DNA of 40,100 nt, taken from assembly GCA_044224215.1 (NCBI GenBank), contig JBGAKX010000028.1, positions 1 through 40,100 on the forward strand, in the 5' to 3' direction. Below, in pieces: positions 17,265 through 26,663 of this stretch; within the stretch, counting starts at the first letter, position 1, and each line of letters starts with the position of its first letter. The position numbers and the translations under genes were made by a program. The stretch is from DAOMFM01 sp035429825 (GTDB taxonomy: Bacteria; Acidobacteriota; Blastocatellia; UBA7656; JADIYM01). Under the pieces are notes generated by a model, which saw only the letters and a program-made list of their open reading frames with translations, was not told where the DNA came from and did no database searches.

Positions 17265-18233
17265 ATGCCTACGGAACTTGACGCGATACGTCCAATCGAC
17301 CTTGCCGAGGTTCGCCAAGCCCGCGAACGAATCGCGAACACCATTACGCGGACGCCGCTCGTCCGACTCGAGATGGGACCGGGCTTCCCGGACATCCGGC
17401 TCAAGCTCGAGAACCTGCAGCCGATCAACGCCTACAAGCTGCGTGGCGCCGCCAACGCGGTCGCCATGCTGTCGGAGTCGGAACGCGGCCGCGGCGTGTG
17501 GACGATCAGCGCCGGAAACGCAGGACAGGGCGTGGCGTACGCAGCTCGAAAGGCCGGCGTACCGTGTACCGTGGTCGTGATCGAAACTGCCCCGGAGTCG
17601 AAGATCGAGCGCATGCGCGCGCTCGGCGCAAACCTCGTCCCCGTGCCCTACGAGGTTGCCTGGCAGGCACTCGATGACCGGTCATATCCCGGAGTCGACG
17701 GAACGTTCGTCCATCCCTTCGACGATCACGACTTCATCACCGGACACGCAACGATGGGTCTCGAGATCTTTGAAGACGCGCCCGACACGGTTGCCGTCAT
17801 CGGCGCCATAGGCGGCGGCGGTTTGATTACAGGCGTCGGCAGCGCGCTCAAGGCGCTCAATCCGAGAATCAAGGTCTGGGGCGCCGAGCCCGAGACGGCC
17901 GCTCCCCTGGCGCTTTCGCTTGAAAAGGGATCTCCACAGGTCTTCCAAGGGTGGAAGCCGACCTTTGTCGACGGCGCGGGCGGTCAGAGCGTCTTTCCAC
18001 GGATGTGGGAGCGGATGAAGCCTGTCGTGGACGGGTGCATCGTCGTGAGTCTTGACGAGACCAGGAAGGCAATGCGCTTGATGGCCGAAAAGGCGCGGGT
18101 CATTTCCGAGGGCGCTGGCGCACTGTCGGTGGCGGCCGCCTTGACCGGCAAGGCCGGACAGGGTCCGATCGTCGCGATCGTCTCTGGCGGGAACATCGAT
18201 CTGAAGAAGTTCTGCGAACTGATCGGATCGTAG
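17265..18233 (+). CDS. Threonine/serine dehydratase (PLP-dependent, no ACT domain)
   Basis: 322-residue cytoplasmic fold-II PLP enzyme. The Schiff-base lysine is in PINAYKLRGA (K58). The substrate loop is SAGNAGQG from residue 82, where the family usually has SSGNHAQ. GGGGL, the phosphate-binding loop, is at 183-187, and SGGNID is near the C-terminus. The family deaminates threonine to 2-oxobutyrate and serine to pyruvate (EC 4.3.1.19/17). The length and absence of a C-terminal ACT regulatory domain suggest a catabolic or serine-racemase-like member rather than biosynthetic IlvA. Its 2-oxoacid product could feed the ferredoxin oxidoreductases encoded 7-14 kb away, which is inference. The gene stands alone, divergent from the ankyrin protein gene. 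Confidence 0.9.
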   Translation: MPTELDAIRPIDLAEVRQARERIANTITRTPLVRLEMGPGFPDIRLKLENLQPINAYKLRGAANAVAMLSESERGRGVWTISAGNAGQGVAYAARKAGVPCTVVVIETAPESKIERMRALGANLVPVPYEVAWQALDDRSYPGVDGTFVHPFDDHDFITGHATMGLEIFEDAPDTVAVIGAIGGGGLITGVGSALKALNPRIKVWGAEPETAAPLALSLEKGSPQVFQGWKPTFVDGAGGQSVFPRMWERMKPVVDGCIVVSLDETRKAMRLMAEKARVISEGAGALSVAAALTGKAGQGPIVAIVSGGNIDLKKFCELIGS

Positions 18234-18302
18234 GATCGCCCGAATCGGGGCGCCCCAACGGAGGTCTCTTGCCGGCGCGGCGCCACGCCTACGAAAGCGC
18301 GA

Positions 18303-19022
18303 CTACGCCCCTCGATGAAACCGGACGAGACGCATGTCCACGTCCATCACCGTTCCATGGTGTGAATAGATGTATCGGGAAACGCCGATACCAGGCACGA
18401 ACTCGACAATGATGTGATCGGGGAGCGTTCGCAGGGCGAGCCGGTATTTCGTAACGAGCCGCGACCGGGACACGCCCCGAACACGGCTGAGATGCGCCTG
18501 CCGCCGACTGTCGACGTGCCACGCATACCACGTGTCGTCTCGCTCTATCTCGGGCTCCATCGGAGCATATGACTTGCCGGGAGTCAGCGGGGTATCGAGA
18601 ACGAGCTCCGCGCGATCGGTGAGAAACTCCGGGAGTTTGGCAAGATCGTTCGAGGCGTCGAACACCTCGTCCGGTGTGACACCCGATACAAGGTAGTAGT
18701 CGCCGGACGCCGTTCTGACGAGCAGGTTCTCAAAATCACCAGCGTCCGAGTCGGACCACGGAAGGTCGCCGGGGTATCCCGTGACGACCGCAACGGTCAT
18801 CGCACCCCGGCGAATGGTTCTCGTGACCTCCATCCGGCAGGTTACGTGCTGCGTCTCGGCCTGCTGGTCGACGCCCTGCGATCGCGTTGTGCCCTCGTAC
18901 ACCCAGTACGTTCCCTCAGTGAGCGGGAAAGTCTCCACTGGCGACTGCGCCGTTGCGGGCGAGACCGCAAGAACCACGATCGCGACTGCCATCGCGACGA
19001 GAGCACTGGCGCGAAACGACAT
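18303..19022 (-). CDS. Secreted protein of unknown function
   Basis: 239 residues with a clear signal peptide (LVAMAVAIVVLAVSPATAQ) and a GAGGAAC ribosome site upstream. The mature protein begins with ETFPLTEGTYWVYEG, a common opening in small beta-rich exported proteins of Acidobacteriota and related groups. It ends with VEFVPGIGVSRYIYSHHG and a strand MDVDMRLVRFHRG, as in beta-barrel or beta-sandwich lipocalin-like folds. No catalytic motif is evident. It converges with the threonine dehydratase gene. Confidence 0.8.
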   Translation of the reverse strand: MSFRASALVAMAVAIVVLAVSPATAQSPVETFPLTEGTYWVYEGTTRSQGVDQQAETQHVTCRMEVTRTIRRGAMTVAVVTGYPGDLPWSDSDAGDFENLLVRTASGDYYLVSGVTPDEVFDASNDLAKLPEFLTDRAELVLDTPLTPGKSYAPMEPEIERDDTWYAWHVDSRRQAHLSRVRGVSRSRLVTKYRLALRTLPDHIIVEFVPGIGVSRYIYSHHGTVMDVDMRLVRFHRGA

Positions 19023-19172
19023 TCAAGTTCCTCACATCCCAGCCGCGTGCCCGCGCGATTGCACATCGATGCGAACAGCGAAGCGCTCGTCGCGAGCCAA
19101 GTGTCGAACCCATGATGTCGGCGGCTTCGATTCGGTTGTCGGACGTTGCCGCGCTCGGTCGCGACGTTCGGC

Positions 19173-19727
19173 CTACGACGCTTCGTCCTGCCACTCAGCC
19201 GCTGGCCGGCCGAGCCAGACCCACGCGATGTAGTCCACGAGCGGCGGTGTGCCGCCCACTTCGCGGAGCCGCGCGTTGACCTGTCCACGGTGATACTGGG
19301 TATGGAGAGCCACCTGAAGCGCCGTCTCGCCCATCGACGTCGGCCCCGGAGGTCGGCCGATTCGACGCTCGACCATCGAAGCCCACGGAACCGGCATCAC
19401 TGCAGCCAGCTGCTCATCAGTGTAGCCGCCGAGGACGTCCGCCGTTTCCACGTAATATGTTCGCGCCCACGCCTTCAGCGAGTCGGCGTCGTCGAACGTT
19501 GGATACGGGATGTCGCGCGGCTCGCCGCGCCATACCCGCAGAAACGCCCGTTGCACCATGTGCAGGTGGTAAAGCGTCCCGCGCAACTTGTCGTCTCTCC
19601 GTGCGGCATCGGTCGAAAGAACCGCGGCCCACACCGTCGCGTCGGCCCACTCCATGTGTCGATAGAGATCGGTGAGAGTGCTTCTATGCACGGCCGCATC
19701 GTCTCGCGCTCGAGTCCCCGGGGGCAA
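19173..19727 (-). CDS. DinB-family four-helix metalloprotein
   Basis: 184 residues. The helical bundle starts with LTDLYRHMEWADATVWAAV. The probable metal-binding histidines are in LYHLHMVQRAF (H54 or H56) and LHTQYHRGQVNARLREVG (H142, H146), the arrangement of DinB/YfiT-type proteins. The terminal PLVDYIAWVWLG segment also fits the family, which includes thiol-dependent transferases and many proteins of unknown role. The start is uncertain: TTG at 19727 has GGAGG only 2 bases before it, and an in-frame GTG at 19691 is possible. The gene is divergent from the membrane protein gene at 19828. Confidence 0.85.
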   Translation of the reverse strand: MPPGTRARDDAAVHRSTLTDLYRHMEWADATVWAAVLSTDAARRDDKLRGTLYHLHMVQRAFLRVWRGEPRDIPYPTFDDADSLKAWARTYYVETADVLGGYTDEQLAAVMPVPWASMVERRIGRPPGPTSMGETALQVALHTQYHRGQVNARLREVGGTPPLVDYIAWVWLGRPAAEWQDEAS

Positions 19728-19827
19728 GTCCTCCGGGCGCGTCTGGCGACAATCGGCCGCTGCGTATCGCGGTGCAAAATCCCACCCGTTGCCGCAAGCC
19801 GACGCCCCGTCCCACGTTCAGACGGGC

Positions 19828-20331
19828 ATGCCGATCATCTCGCGCCGGAACGTCGTCGCCGTGCTCGTTGGCGGAGGTGTGGCGGGTGTCTGCGACATCA
19901 CCTACGCCATCACCTACTACGGTTTTCGTTTTGGAGCCCCGCCGAGCCGGATCCTGCAATCCGTCGCAAGCGGATTGCTTGGGGAGGATTCGTTCACAGG
20001 CGGGGCGCCGACCGCTGCCCTTGGCCTCGCGCTCCATTTCTTCATCGCGTTCAGCGCCGCTGCCGTGTACGTCGCGACAAGCCGATACATTCGAATCCTC
20101 ACCGCACGCGCGGTTCCTTGCGGTATCACCTTCGGGACGCTCGTCTATGCGTTCATGAACCTTGTCGTGATTCCGCTCTCGCGAGTGCCGCCCCGGCGCT
20201 CCTTCGCGTTGGACGTCCTGATCACTGGCCTGCTGGTCCACATGTTCCTGATTGGCCTGCCAATCGCGCTTGCGGCGCGCCGCTTCGGCGAACGCTCCAC
20301 GAACGCTGGCGACGGCGCGGCCGATCATTAA
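19828..20331 (+). CDS. Uncharacterised four-helix membrane protein
   Basis: 167 residues. The ATG at 19828 places the N-terminus directly before the first membrane segment; the in-frame extension to 19672 overlaps the divergent DinB gene and is rejected. Hydrophobic segments are NVVAVLVGGGVAGVCDITYA, ALGLALHFFIAFSAAAVYVA, PCGITFGTLVYAFMNLVVIP and FALDVLITGLLVHMFLIGLP. The DITYAITYYG and RILQSVASGLLG segments recur in hypothetical membrane proteins of soil bacteria that loosely resemble YagU/DUF1440. No function is known. Confidence 0.8.
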   Translation: MPIISRRNVVAVLVGGGVAGVCDITYAITYYGFRFGAPPSRILQSVASGLLGEDSFTGGAPTAALGLALHFFIAFSAAAVYVATSRYIRILTARAVPCGITFGTLVYAFMNLVVIPLSRVPPRRSFALDVLITGLLVHMFLIGLPIALAARRFGERSTNAGDGAADH

Positions 20332-20353
20332 CAAACCTCAAACGGAGTAACGA

Positions 20354-20385
20354 TTGTAAAGTCCGTGTAATCAACAGTTTATAAG
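20354..20385 (+). promoter_or_regulatory. Possible sigma-70-type promoter for the TonB-dependent receptor
   Basis: TTGTAA at 20354-20359 and TTTATA at 20378-20383 (or TATAAG at 20380-20385) are 18-20 bases apart in an unusually AT-rich island within GC-rich sequence. It lies about 230 bases upstream of the receptor start, implying a long leader. Judged by eye only. Confidence 0.35.
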
Positions 20386-20612
20386 AAATTCGAGTTTCGG
20401 ATTTGTCCATTTTTCTGGTTCAGAATCTCGGACGATCACGACCCCGCCGAACCCGCAACCCTCCTGATTTCAACGATCTCCGCGCTTTGCATCCACTGGA
20501 ACGGGCGTTGCACCACCGCGACGCACGGACGTGCCGGAAACGACATACCGGTGCGCCATACCAGCAGGGTGCACGCGCCTCGCAAGGGACGCTGCAGAGC
20601 AAGGAGATTCCA

Positions 20613-23600
20613 ATGAATGATCACACTACGACGCGCAAAATCTTGGCACTCATCGCGCTCTTTGCGGTGATCGCCGCCGGCCCGATCTTCACAGGCTCGG
20701 GTCGCGTGCTGGCCGCCCAGGGTTCCAACGGCAGTCTCATCGTCACGATCAAGGACCAGGCCGGCGCCGCGATTGCCGGCGCAACCGTGACCGCGACGAA
20801 CATCGGCACCGCCCAGGCGACCACCGCCGTGTCGAACGAGACAGGCGTGGCTACGTTCGCGCTTCTTCCTGTCGGAAGCTACACGGTCAACGTCGAGGCC
20901 ACGAATTTTCAGAAATCCGTGTTCGAGCAGGTGGTGATCGACGTCGGCAGGACGTACGGTCTCGTTGCCGAGCTCGCACCGGGCGGCATCTCCGAGAGCG
21001 TTACGGTCACCGCGGGCGAGAACATCGTCTCGTCGACGAACGCCGAGCTCACGAATACCGTCACGCCAAAGCAGGTCTCGGACCTCCCGCTCGATGGCCG
21101 CGACCCGTTGCAGCTCATCCAGCTTCAGGCGGGCGTCAGCATCCCCAACGGCCGCGCCGGCGTGACGATCAACGGCCAGCGCACGTCGTCCGGTGTCATG
21201 ACTCAGGACGGGATTCCTATTCAGGACTATGCCGTTCGCGAGAACGCCCTGTCATTCTCGCCGAATCGGACGACCGTATCTGGTGTGAGCGAGTTTTCGG
21301 TGACGTCGCAGAACGCCGGGCCCGATCAGGCCGGCGCGTCGTCGATCCGTATCGTCACTCCGTCGGGCACCAATGATTTTCACGGCGAGGTCTTCGAGTA
21401 CCACCGCAACGACGCCCTCGGCGCGAACGACTGGTTCAACAACGCCGCGACGCCGCATATCGACCGTCCGCAGCTCATCAGGAATCAGTTCGGATTTGCC
21501 GTCGACGGTCCGGTCTACCTTCCCAAGCTCTACGACGGACGGAACAAGCTTTTCTTCTTTGGGGCATACGAAGGCTTCCGCGAGCGTTCGGCCACGCCGT
21601 TCACAACGACCGTGCTCACGCCCGAGGCGCGCGCAGGAGTCTTCCAGTACCTCGATTCGGTCACGAACCAGGTGCGCTCGGTCAACCTGCACCAGCTGAA
21701 GACGTTCTCACTCGATCCGATCACGCAGTCACTCCTGACCCAGGTGCCGTTGCCAAACAGCGATCTCGCCGGCGACGGACTTGTGACGTCGGGCTACAGC
21801 TTCAACAAGTCGACGCCTACGAATCGCAACCAGGGAACGACGCGGATCGACTATGTCATCAACGACCGGCACAAGATCGAGGCGGTCTACCAGTACACGG
21901 GCGAGCGTGACGCGCGCTCGGACATCGACGGCAGCTTCAACCAGGTCGCGACCGGCTTCACGTCGAGCTCCGTGCACTTTGGCGTTGTCGGATGGAACTG
22001 GAACGTCTCGGATCGCCTGACGAACGGCCTGCGCGCCGGGGTGAACAACTCGACGGTCCTGTTCGGCGTGGACCAGCCGCAGGACATTCCGTACTTCGTC
22101 GTCTTTCCGCTCAATACCGATCCGCAGGTTGCGTTCGATCCACAGCTGCGGCGCACGATCGTCTCGTCGATCATCGACGATGCGTCCTACGTCACGGGAA
22201 ATCACTTCCTGCGCTTTGGATTCAGGGGCGACCTGATTCACCTCCGCAACGTGAAGAGCTTCAACCTCACGCCACGAATCGCCATCGGATCGAACACGAC
22301 GACGCCCGACCAGTTCGTTCTCGGATCGGGCGACTTCCCGAACCCGCAGGGCGTGACGCCGACGACGGTTGCAAACGCGAATGCGTTGATCGCAACACTC
22401 GCGGGCGTCATCGACTCGGCCACGCGCGAGTACAACGTTCCGTCCAAGGACAACCTGGTGTTCCAGCCGATCCAGCAGTTGCAGGAAAACGTCATCAACC
22501 AGGTCGCGCTCTACGTGTCGGACCAGTGGCACGTCAGTCCCAAGGTCACGCTCAGCCTCGGCGTCCGGTGGGATTACATTTCGCCGCTGCGCGAGACCCA
22601 GAACCGCGGGCTGCTGCCGACCGGCTCCGGCGGCATCGGATCGGCGGTGGACCCGAACGGCACGCTCGACTTCGTCGACGGCTTCTACTTCAGACCGGAC
22701 AGGAACAACTTTGGTCCGAATCTCGGAGCTGCATGGGACATATTCGGCGACGGCAAGACCGTACTGAGAGGCGGATTCTCGGTCGCGTACATCAACGACG
22801 AGGCGGTCCGTGCGGTCCAGCTCGTCGGCGAGACGAATCCCGGTCTGAACACGACCCTCGCAACGGGCGACACGTTCGGGCTGCTCGCCCGCGACATCAA
22901 CCGCGTGATCGGCGACGAGCTCGCACCGCCCGCCGTTCAGATCCCGCTTTCGTACAGCGAGGCGTTCGCACAGAACAACCAGCTGTTCATCGCGGGGATC
23001 GACCCGACGCTCAAGACGCCGTACTACCAGCAGTGGAACGTCGGCCTCGAGCGCGAGCTCGGCTGGGACACCGCCGTCGGTGTCCACTACGTCGGCAATC
23101 GAGGGCGCGATCTGCTCTCGAACATCAACTACAACAACATCGACGTCCTTTCGAACGGATTTGCTGCCGACGTCTCGCAGGCACAGCGCAACGGCTACCT
23201 CGCCCAGTCGGTGAACGGCGTGTTCGATCCGCGATACAACCCCAACATCCGTGGAAGCCAGCCGTTGCCGGTCTTCGCGTCGCTCCAGGCGGGCGGCCTG
23301 CTGTCGAATTCCACGGTTCGCCAGCTGATCCAGCAGGGACGGGCGGCGGATCTCGGGCAGATCTACTTTCTGAACGGGTTTGGCGGATCGGACATCTTCG
23401 TCCCGAATCCAAGCACGTTCTTCTCGCTCGTGCTCGGCAACCAGGCGTTCTCGAACTACAACGCCCTGCAGGTCGAGGTTCGTCGCCGGTTCTCGAAGGA
23501 TCTCGGATTCCAGGCGAACTACACGTTCGGCAAGGCATATGGCTTTGGCGTCGGCACGCAGCAACAGCGTCAGGACTTCCCGTTCGACGTCAACAACCTC

Positions 23601-24242
23601 GACTACGACAAGCGGCGCCTGCTGTTCGACACGACGCACAACTTCAAGGCGAACGCGATCTACGACCTGCCGTTCGGCGACGGAAGGCGATTCGATCCCG
23701 ACAACTCGATCCTCGAGCATCTCGCGAGCGGATGGTCGATGACGTCGATCATCAACTGGAACAGCGGCGCACCGATCTCGGTGAATTCGAACTGGGGCAC
23801 GTACACACCGGGTTCCACGCAGGTGAATTCGACGCTGACACGCGATCAGATCAAGGACCTGTTCGGGATTCGCAAGACGCCCGACGGCGTGTTCTACATC
23901 GATCCGCGCGTGATCGGCCCCGACGGCCGCGCCGTGGCGCCGCCGGGACAGGCGCCGTTCGACGGTCAGGCGTTCTTCCTTCCCGGGCCGGGTGAGCTGG
24001 GAACGCTGCAGTTCCTCCAGTTCAACGCGCCGTCGAACTTCAACTGGGACGCGAGCCTGATCAAGAACATCGCGCTGACCGAGCGTGTGAGTGCTCAACT
24101 GCGGTTCGAGTTCTTCAACATCCTCAATCAGCCGATCTTCTTCATCACCTCGCAGGACGTCAACAGCGTGAACTTCGGTCGCGTGACGCAGACGCTGAAC
24201 GCGCCGCGCGTCGTGCAGTTCGCGGCAAAGATCGAGTTCTGA
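20613..24242 (+). CDS. TonB-dependent outer-membrane receptor with carboxypeptidase-regulatory-like domain (Oar-like)
   Basis: 1209-residue outer-membrane protein. The ATG at 20613 follows AAGGAG by 6 bases; an in-frame extension upstream has no support. The signal peptide is ILALIALFAVIAAGPIFTGSG. Residues 37-115 are a carboxypeptidase-regulatory-like Ig fold (GSLIVTIKDQAGAAIAGATV). Residues of about 120-260 are the plug, with NTVTPKQVSDLPLDGRDPLQ and VTINGQRTSSGVMTQDGIPI. A long 22-strand-type barrel follows and ends in QFAAKIEF, with the terminal Phe needed for BAM recognition. The N-terminal domain and size match the expanded Oar-like receptors of Acidobacteriota, which import unknown large substrates. 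No SusD-like or TonB/ExbBD genes are adjacent, so the substrate is unassigned. Confidence 0.95.
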   Translation: MNDHTTTRKILALIALFAVIAAGPIFTGSGRVLAAQGSNGSLIVTIKDQAGAAIAGATVTATNIGTAQATTAVSNETGVATFALLPVGSYTVNVEATNFQKSVFEQVVIDVGRTYGLVAELAPGGISESVTVTAGENIVSSTNAELTNTVTPKQVSDLPLDGRDPLQLIQLQAGVSIPNGRAGVTINGQRTSSGVMTQDGIPIQDYAVRENALSFSPNRTTVSGVSEFSVTSQNAGPDQAGASSIRIVTPSGTNDFHGEVFEYHRNDALGANDWFNNAATPHIDRPQLIRNQFGFAVDGPVYLPKLYDGRNKLFFFGAYEGFRERSATPFTTTVLTPEARAGVFQYLDSVTNQVRSVNLHQLKTFSLDPITQSLLTQVPLPNSDLAGDGLVTSGYSFNKSTPTNRNQGTTRIDYVINDRHKIEAVYQYTGERDARSDIDGSFNQVATGFTSSSVHFGVVGWNWNVSDRLTNGLRAGVNNSTVLFGVDQPQDIPYFVVFPLNTDPQVAFDPQLRRTIVSSIIDDASYVTGNHFLRFGFRGDLIHLRNVKSFNLTPRIAIGSNTTTPDQFVLGSGDFPNPQGVTPTTVANANALIATLAGVIDSATREYNVPSKDNLVFQPIQQLQENVINQVALYVSDQWHVSPKVTLSLGVRWDYISPLRETQNRGLLPTGSGGIGSAVDPNGTLDFVDGFYFRPDRNNFGPNLGAAWDIFGDGKTVLRGGFSVAYINDEAVRAVQLVGETNPGLNTTLATGDTFGLLARDINRVIGDELAPPAVQIPLSYSEAFAQNNQLFIAGIDPTLKTPYYQQWNVGLERELGWDTAVGVHYVGNRGRDLLSNINYNNIDVLSNGFAADVSQAQRNGYLAQSVNGVFDPRYNPNIRGSQPLPVFASLQAGGLLSNSTVRQLIQQGRAADLGQIYFLNGFGGSDIFVPNPSTFFSLVLGNQAFSNYNALQVEVRRRFSKDLGFQANYTFGKAYGFGVGTQQQRQDFPFDVNNLDYDKRRLLFDTTHNFKANAIYDLPFGDGRRFDPDNSILEHLASGWSMTSIINWNSGAPISVNSNWGTYTPGSTQVNSTLTRDQIKDLFGIRKTPDGVFYIDPRVIGPDGRAVAPPGQAPFDGQAFFLPGPGELGTLQFLQFNAPSNFNWDASLIKNIALTERVSAQLRFEFFNILNQPIFFITSQDVNSVNFGRVTQTLNAPRVVQFAAKIEF

Positions 24243-24252
24243 TACCGCAGTC

Positions 24253-24283
24253 GCTCGCAGAGGCCGCCGTGGCCTCTGCGAGC
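24253..24283 (+). terminator. Perfect hairpin after the TonB-dependent receptor gene
   Basis: GCTCGCAGAGGCC (24253-24265) pairs with GGCCTCTGCGAGC (24271-24283) over 13 perfect base pairs with loop GCCGT. It begins 10 bases after the receptor stop codon. No T-run follows, so it may stabilise the 3' end as well as, or instead of, ending transcription. Confidence 0.7.
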
Positions 24284-24444
24284 ATTCGACTCACGTGAGA
24301 ATAGCGACCTTGAAGGTAGGTCTTTTCCCGCAACGGTGCGCCGCCAGCTATCGCAATCCGCAGAAATTCCCACCATAGCCGCAAGGAACGGTATTTGCTG
24401 CCCTCTCCGGTGATGGCACAACTGTGTGCCGCGGAGGAGACAAC

Positions 24445-26088
24445 ATGACGGACAAAGTGCTACTCGGTGACGAGGCCGTCGCACTGGGCGCGGTGCACGC
24501 GGGACTCACCGCAGCCTACGCCTATCCCGGCACTCCCTCGACCGAACTGCTCGAATTCCTGCTCGTCCACGCCCGCAGGCATGGCGGACCGCACGCGGCG
24601 TGGTGCAGCAACGAAAAGACCGCCTACGAGGAAGCGCTCGGCGTCTCGTTCGCGGGCCGGCGCGCGCTCGTCGCGATGAAGCACGTAGGGCTGAACGTTG
24701 CCGCGGATCCGTTCGTAAACTCCGCGCTGGTCGACATCAATGGCGGTCTGGTACTTGCGGTCGCCGACGACCCGGGCATGCACAGCTCGCAGAACGAACA
24801 GGACAGCCGTTTCTACGCCGACTTTGCGCGAATCGTCTGCCTCGAGCCCGCCGATCAGCAGGAGGCGTTCGAGATGACGCGCGAGGCCTTTGATCTCTCG
24901 GAGAGATTCCACATCCCGGTGATGATCCGGCTCGTCACACGCCTCGCGCACAGTCGCAGCACCGTTCGTCTCACCGATTCGCGTCCCGAGAACCAGGTCC
25001 ACAAACCGTCAAACCCGGCCGCGTGGACACTCCTGCCTGCGAACGCACGACGCAACTGGCATTCGCTCATCGAGCGCCAGGCGGACTTCCTTGCGTGGTC
25101 CGAAGCGAGCGCCCACAACACGCTCACGCTCAACGAGGACGATCGAACCCTCGGCGTGATCACCACGGGCCTCGCGCGCAACTACTATGTCGAGAATGCC
25201 GACGACCTCCCCGTGCGACCGTCACACCTCCACATCGGCGCGTATCCGTTGCCGGTCGGCAAGATCAGGCAGCTCGTCGAGCATGTCGACCGGGTGCTCG
25301 TGCTGGAAGAGGGACAGCCCTTTGCCGAAAGAATTCTGCGCGGGATCGTTTCGCCTCGCGCCGAGATCGTCGGCAGACAATCGGGCCACATCCCGCCCGA
25401 CGGCGAGCTGACGCCGGACCTCGTGCGCGTAGCGCTCGGCCTTCCGCTGCGCGAAGCACTGTCGGTCCCGACGCTGACGCTGCCGGCCCGACCGCCTCAG
25501 CTGTGCGCTGGGTGTCCGCACGGCGACAGCTTCCAGGCGGTGAAGACGGCGCTCGAGCAGTTCCCCGGCGCAGCGGTGAACTCCGACATCGGGTGCTACA
25601 CGCTCGGCGCACTGGCGCCATACAGCGCGATCCACTCGTGCGTGTGCATGGGCGCGTCCGTGGGCATGGCCAAGGGCGCATCGGATGCCGGCATGCGGCC
25701 CGCGCTGGCCGTGATCGGCGACAGCACGTTTCTGCATTCGGGCATCACCGGCCTGATCGATGCGGTGGCGGCCGATACGGACATGACGCTACTGATTCTC
25801 GACAACGACACCGTTGCAATGACGGGCGGTCAGCCGACGATCCTGCCGTCCTCGCGTCTCGAGCAGTTGATCCTCGCGCTCGGCGTGCGGCCCGAACACG
25901 TTCACGTGCTCAGCGCTCATCCCAGGCACGAGGGCCGGAATGCCGACGTCCTGCGCGCCGAGATCGCGCACGAGGGCCTCTCGGTCGTCATCATGGTGCG
26001 CGAGTGCATAGAAACGGCGCGGAAGAAGAAAAAAGGGAAGACGCATGCGGCGCTGCAGGTCGATGCGCCTGCCGAGGAGCTCGTATGA
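24445..26088 (+). CDS. iorA: Indolepyruvate ferredoxin oxidoreductase alpha subunit lacking the ferredoxin domain
   Basis: 547 residues. IorA oxidises aryl-pyruvates made by transamination of aromatic amino acids to aryl-acetyl-CoA, using TPP and reducing ferredoxin (EC 1.2.7.8). The ATG at 24445 follows GGAGGAG. The N-terminal pyrimidine-binding domain has YAYPGTPSTELLEF and SNEKTAYEEALGVSFAGRRA. The C-terminal TPP domain has CAGC (354-357) and the Cys of SDIGCYTLG (384), the likely proximal [4Fe-4S] ligands. GDSTFLHSG (425-433) and LDNDTVAMTGGQP bind TPP and Mg. The protein stops with RKKKKGKTHAALQ just where canonical IorA continues into a two-cluster ferredoxin domain, so electron transfer must use a separate partner. 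The stop overlaps the iorB start as ATGA. Confidence 0.92.
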   Translation: MTDKVLLGDEAVALGAVHAGLTAAYAYPGTPSTELLEFLLVHARRHGGPHAAWCSNEKTAYEEALGVSFAGRRALVAMKHVGLNVAADPFVNSALVDINGGLVLAVADDPGMHSSQNEQDSRFYADFARIVCLEPADQQEAFEMTREAFDLSERFHIPVMIRLVTRLAHSRSTVRLTDSRPENQVHKPSNPAAWTLLPANARRNWHSLIERQADFLAWSEASAHNTLTLNEDDRTLGVITTGLARNYYVENADDLPVRPSHLHIGAYPLPVGKIRQLVEHVDRVLVLEEGQPFAERILRGIVSPRAEIVGRQSGHIPPDGELTPDLVRVALGLPLREALSVPTLTLPARPPQLCAGCPHGDSFQAVKTALEQFPGAAVNSDIGCYTLGALAPYSAIHSCVCMGASVGMAKGASDAGMRPALAVIGDSTFLHSGITGLIDAVAADTDMTLLILDNDTVAMTGGQPTILPSSRLEQLILALGVRPEHVHVLSAHPRHEGRNADVLRAEIAHEGLSVVIMVRECIETARKKKKGKTHAALQVDAPAEELV

Positions 26089-26663
26089 GGTACGACATCA
26101 TCGTTGCGGGCGTCGGAGGTCAGGGATCGCTCTCGGTCTCGGGCATCATCGCGCTGGCGGCAATGAGCGAGGGGCTCGCGGTCAAGCAGTCCGAAGTCCA
26201 TGGCATGTCTCAGCGCGGAGGCGCAGTGGTCACCAATCTCAGGCTGTCCGACCGGCCTATCGCCAGTGATCTGATCGGGCGAGGCACGGCATCGATGATC
26301 CTGAGCATGGAGCCGCTCGAAGGACTGCGGTACCTGCCGTACCTCTCACCGGAGGGTACGCTCGTCAGCTCCACGAACCCGGTGGTCAACATTCCCGACT
26401 ACCCTGAACTGGACGCGTTGCTGGAGACGATTCGAACACTCCCGAACAGCGTCGTCGTCGACGGCGAGGATCTCGCTCGCCACGCGGGTTCGGTTCGCGC
26501 GACGAACATGGTGATGGTCGGCGCCGCGTCCGCCCAGCTGCCCGTTCGGCCGGAAACGATCGAGCGGTTCATCCGCGAGAGTTTTTCCAACAAGGGCGAA
26601 CGTGTCGTGGAAGCGAACATCAAGGCGTTCCGCGCCGGACGAGAGGCGGCCGCGCTTGTTTGA
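26085..26663 (+). CDS. iorB: Indolepyruvate ferredoxin oxidoreductase beta subunit
   Basis: 192 residues matching the gamma-type domain of 2-oxoacid:ferredoxin oxidoreductases, which helps bind CoA and completes IorAB. The N-terminal MRYDIIVAGVGGQGSLSVSG is the usual nucleotide-like loop, followed by KQSEVHGMSQRGGAVVTNLR. Near the C-terminus, TNMVMVGAASAQLPVRPETI and FSNKGERVVEANIKAFRAG are typical. The ATGA overlap with iorA indicates translational coupling. The gene also overlaps the start of the downstream acyl-CoA synthetase, so the three form one operon. Confidence 0.93.
   Translation: MRYDIIVAGVGGQGSLSVSGIIALAAMSEGLAVKQSEVHGMSQRGGAVVTNLRLSDRPIASDLIGRGTASMILSMEPLEGLRYLPYLSPEGTLVSSTNPVVNIPDYPELDALLETIRTLPNSVVVDGEDLARHAGSVRATNMVMVGAASAQLPVRPETIERFIRESFSNKGERVVEANIKAFRAGREAAALV

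Noticed and set aside
18237..18252. Terminator between the threonine dehydratase gene and the convergent secreted protein gene
   Set aside because: The CGCCCGAATCGGGGCG stem is short with a bulge and no T-run.
21729..24098. 789-codon open frame opposite the TonB-dependent receptor gene, and a 667-codon frame on the same strand (21992-23995)
   Set aside because: Both are shadows caused by GC-rich third positions of the receptor gene; their translations are Arg-rich, match no family and lack ribosome sites.
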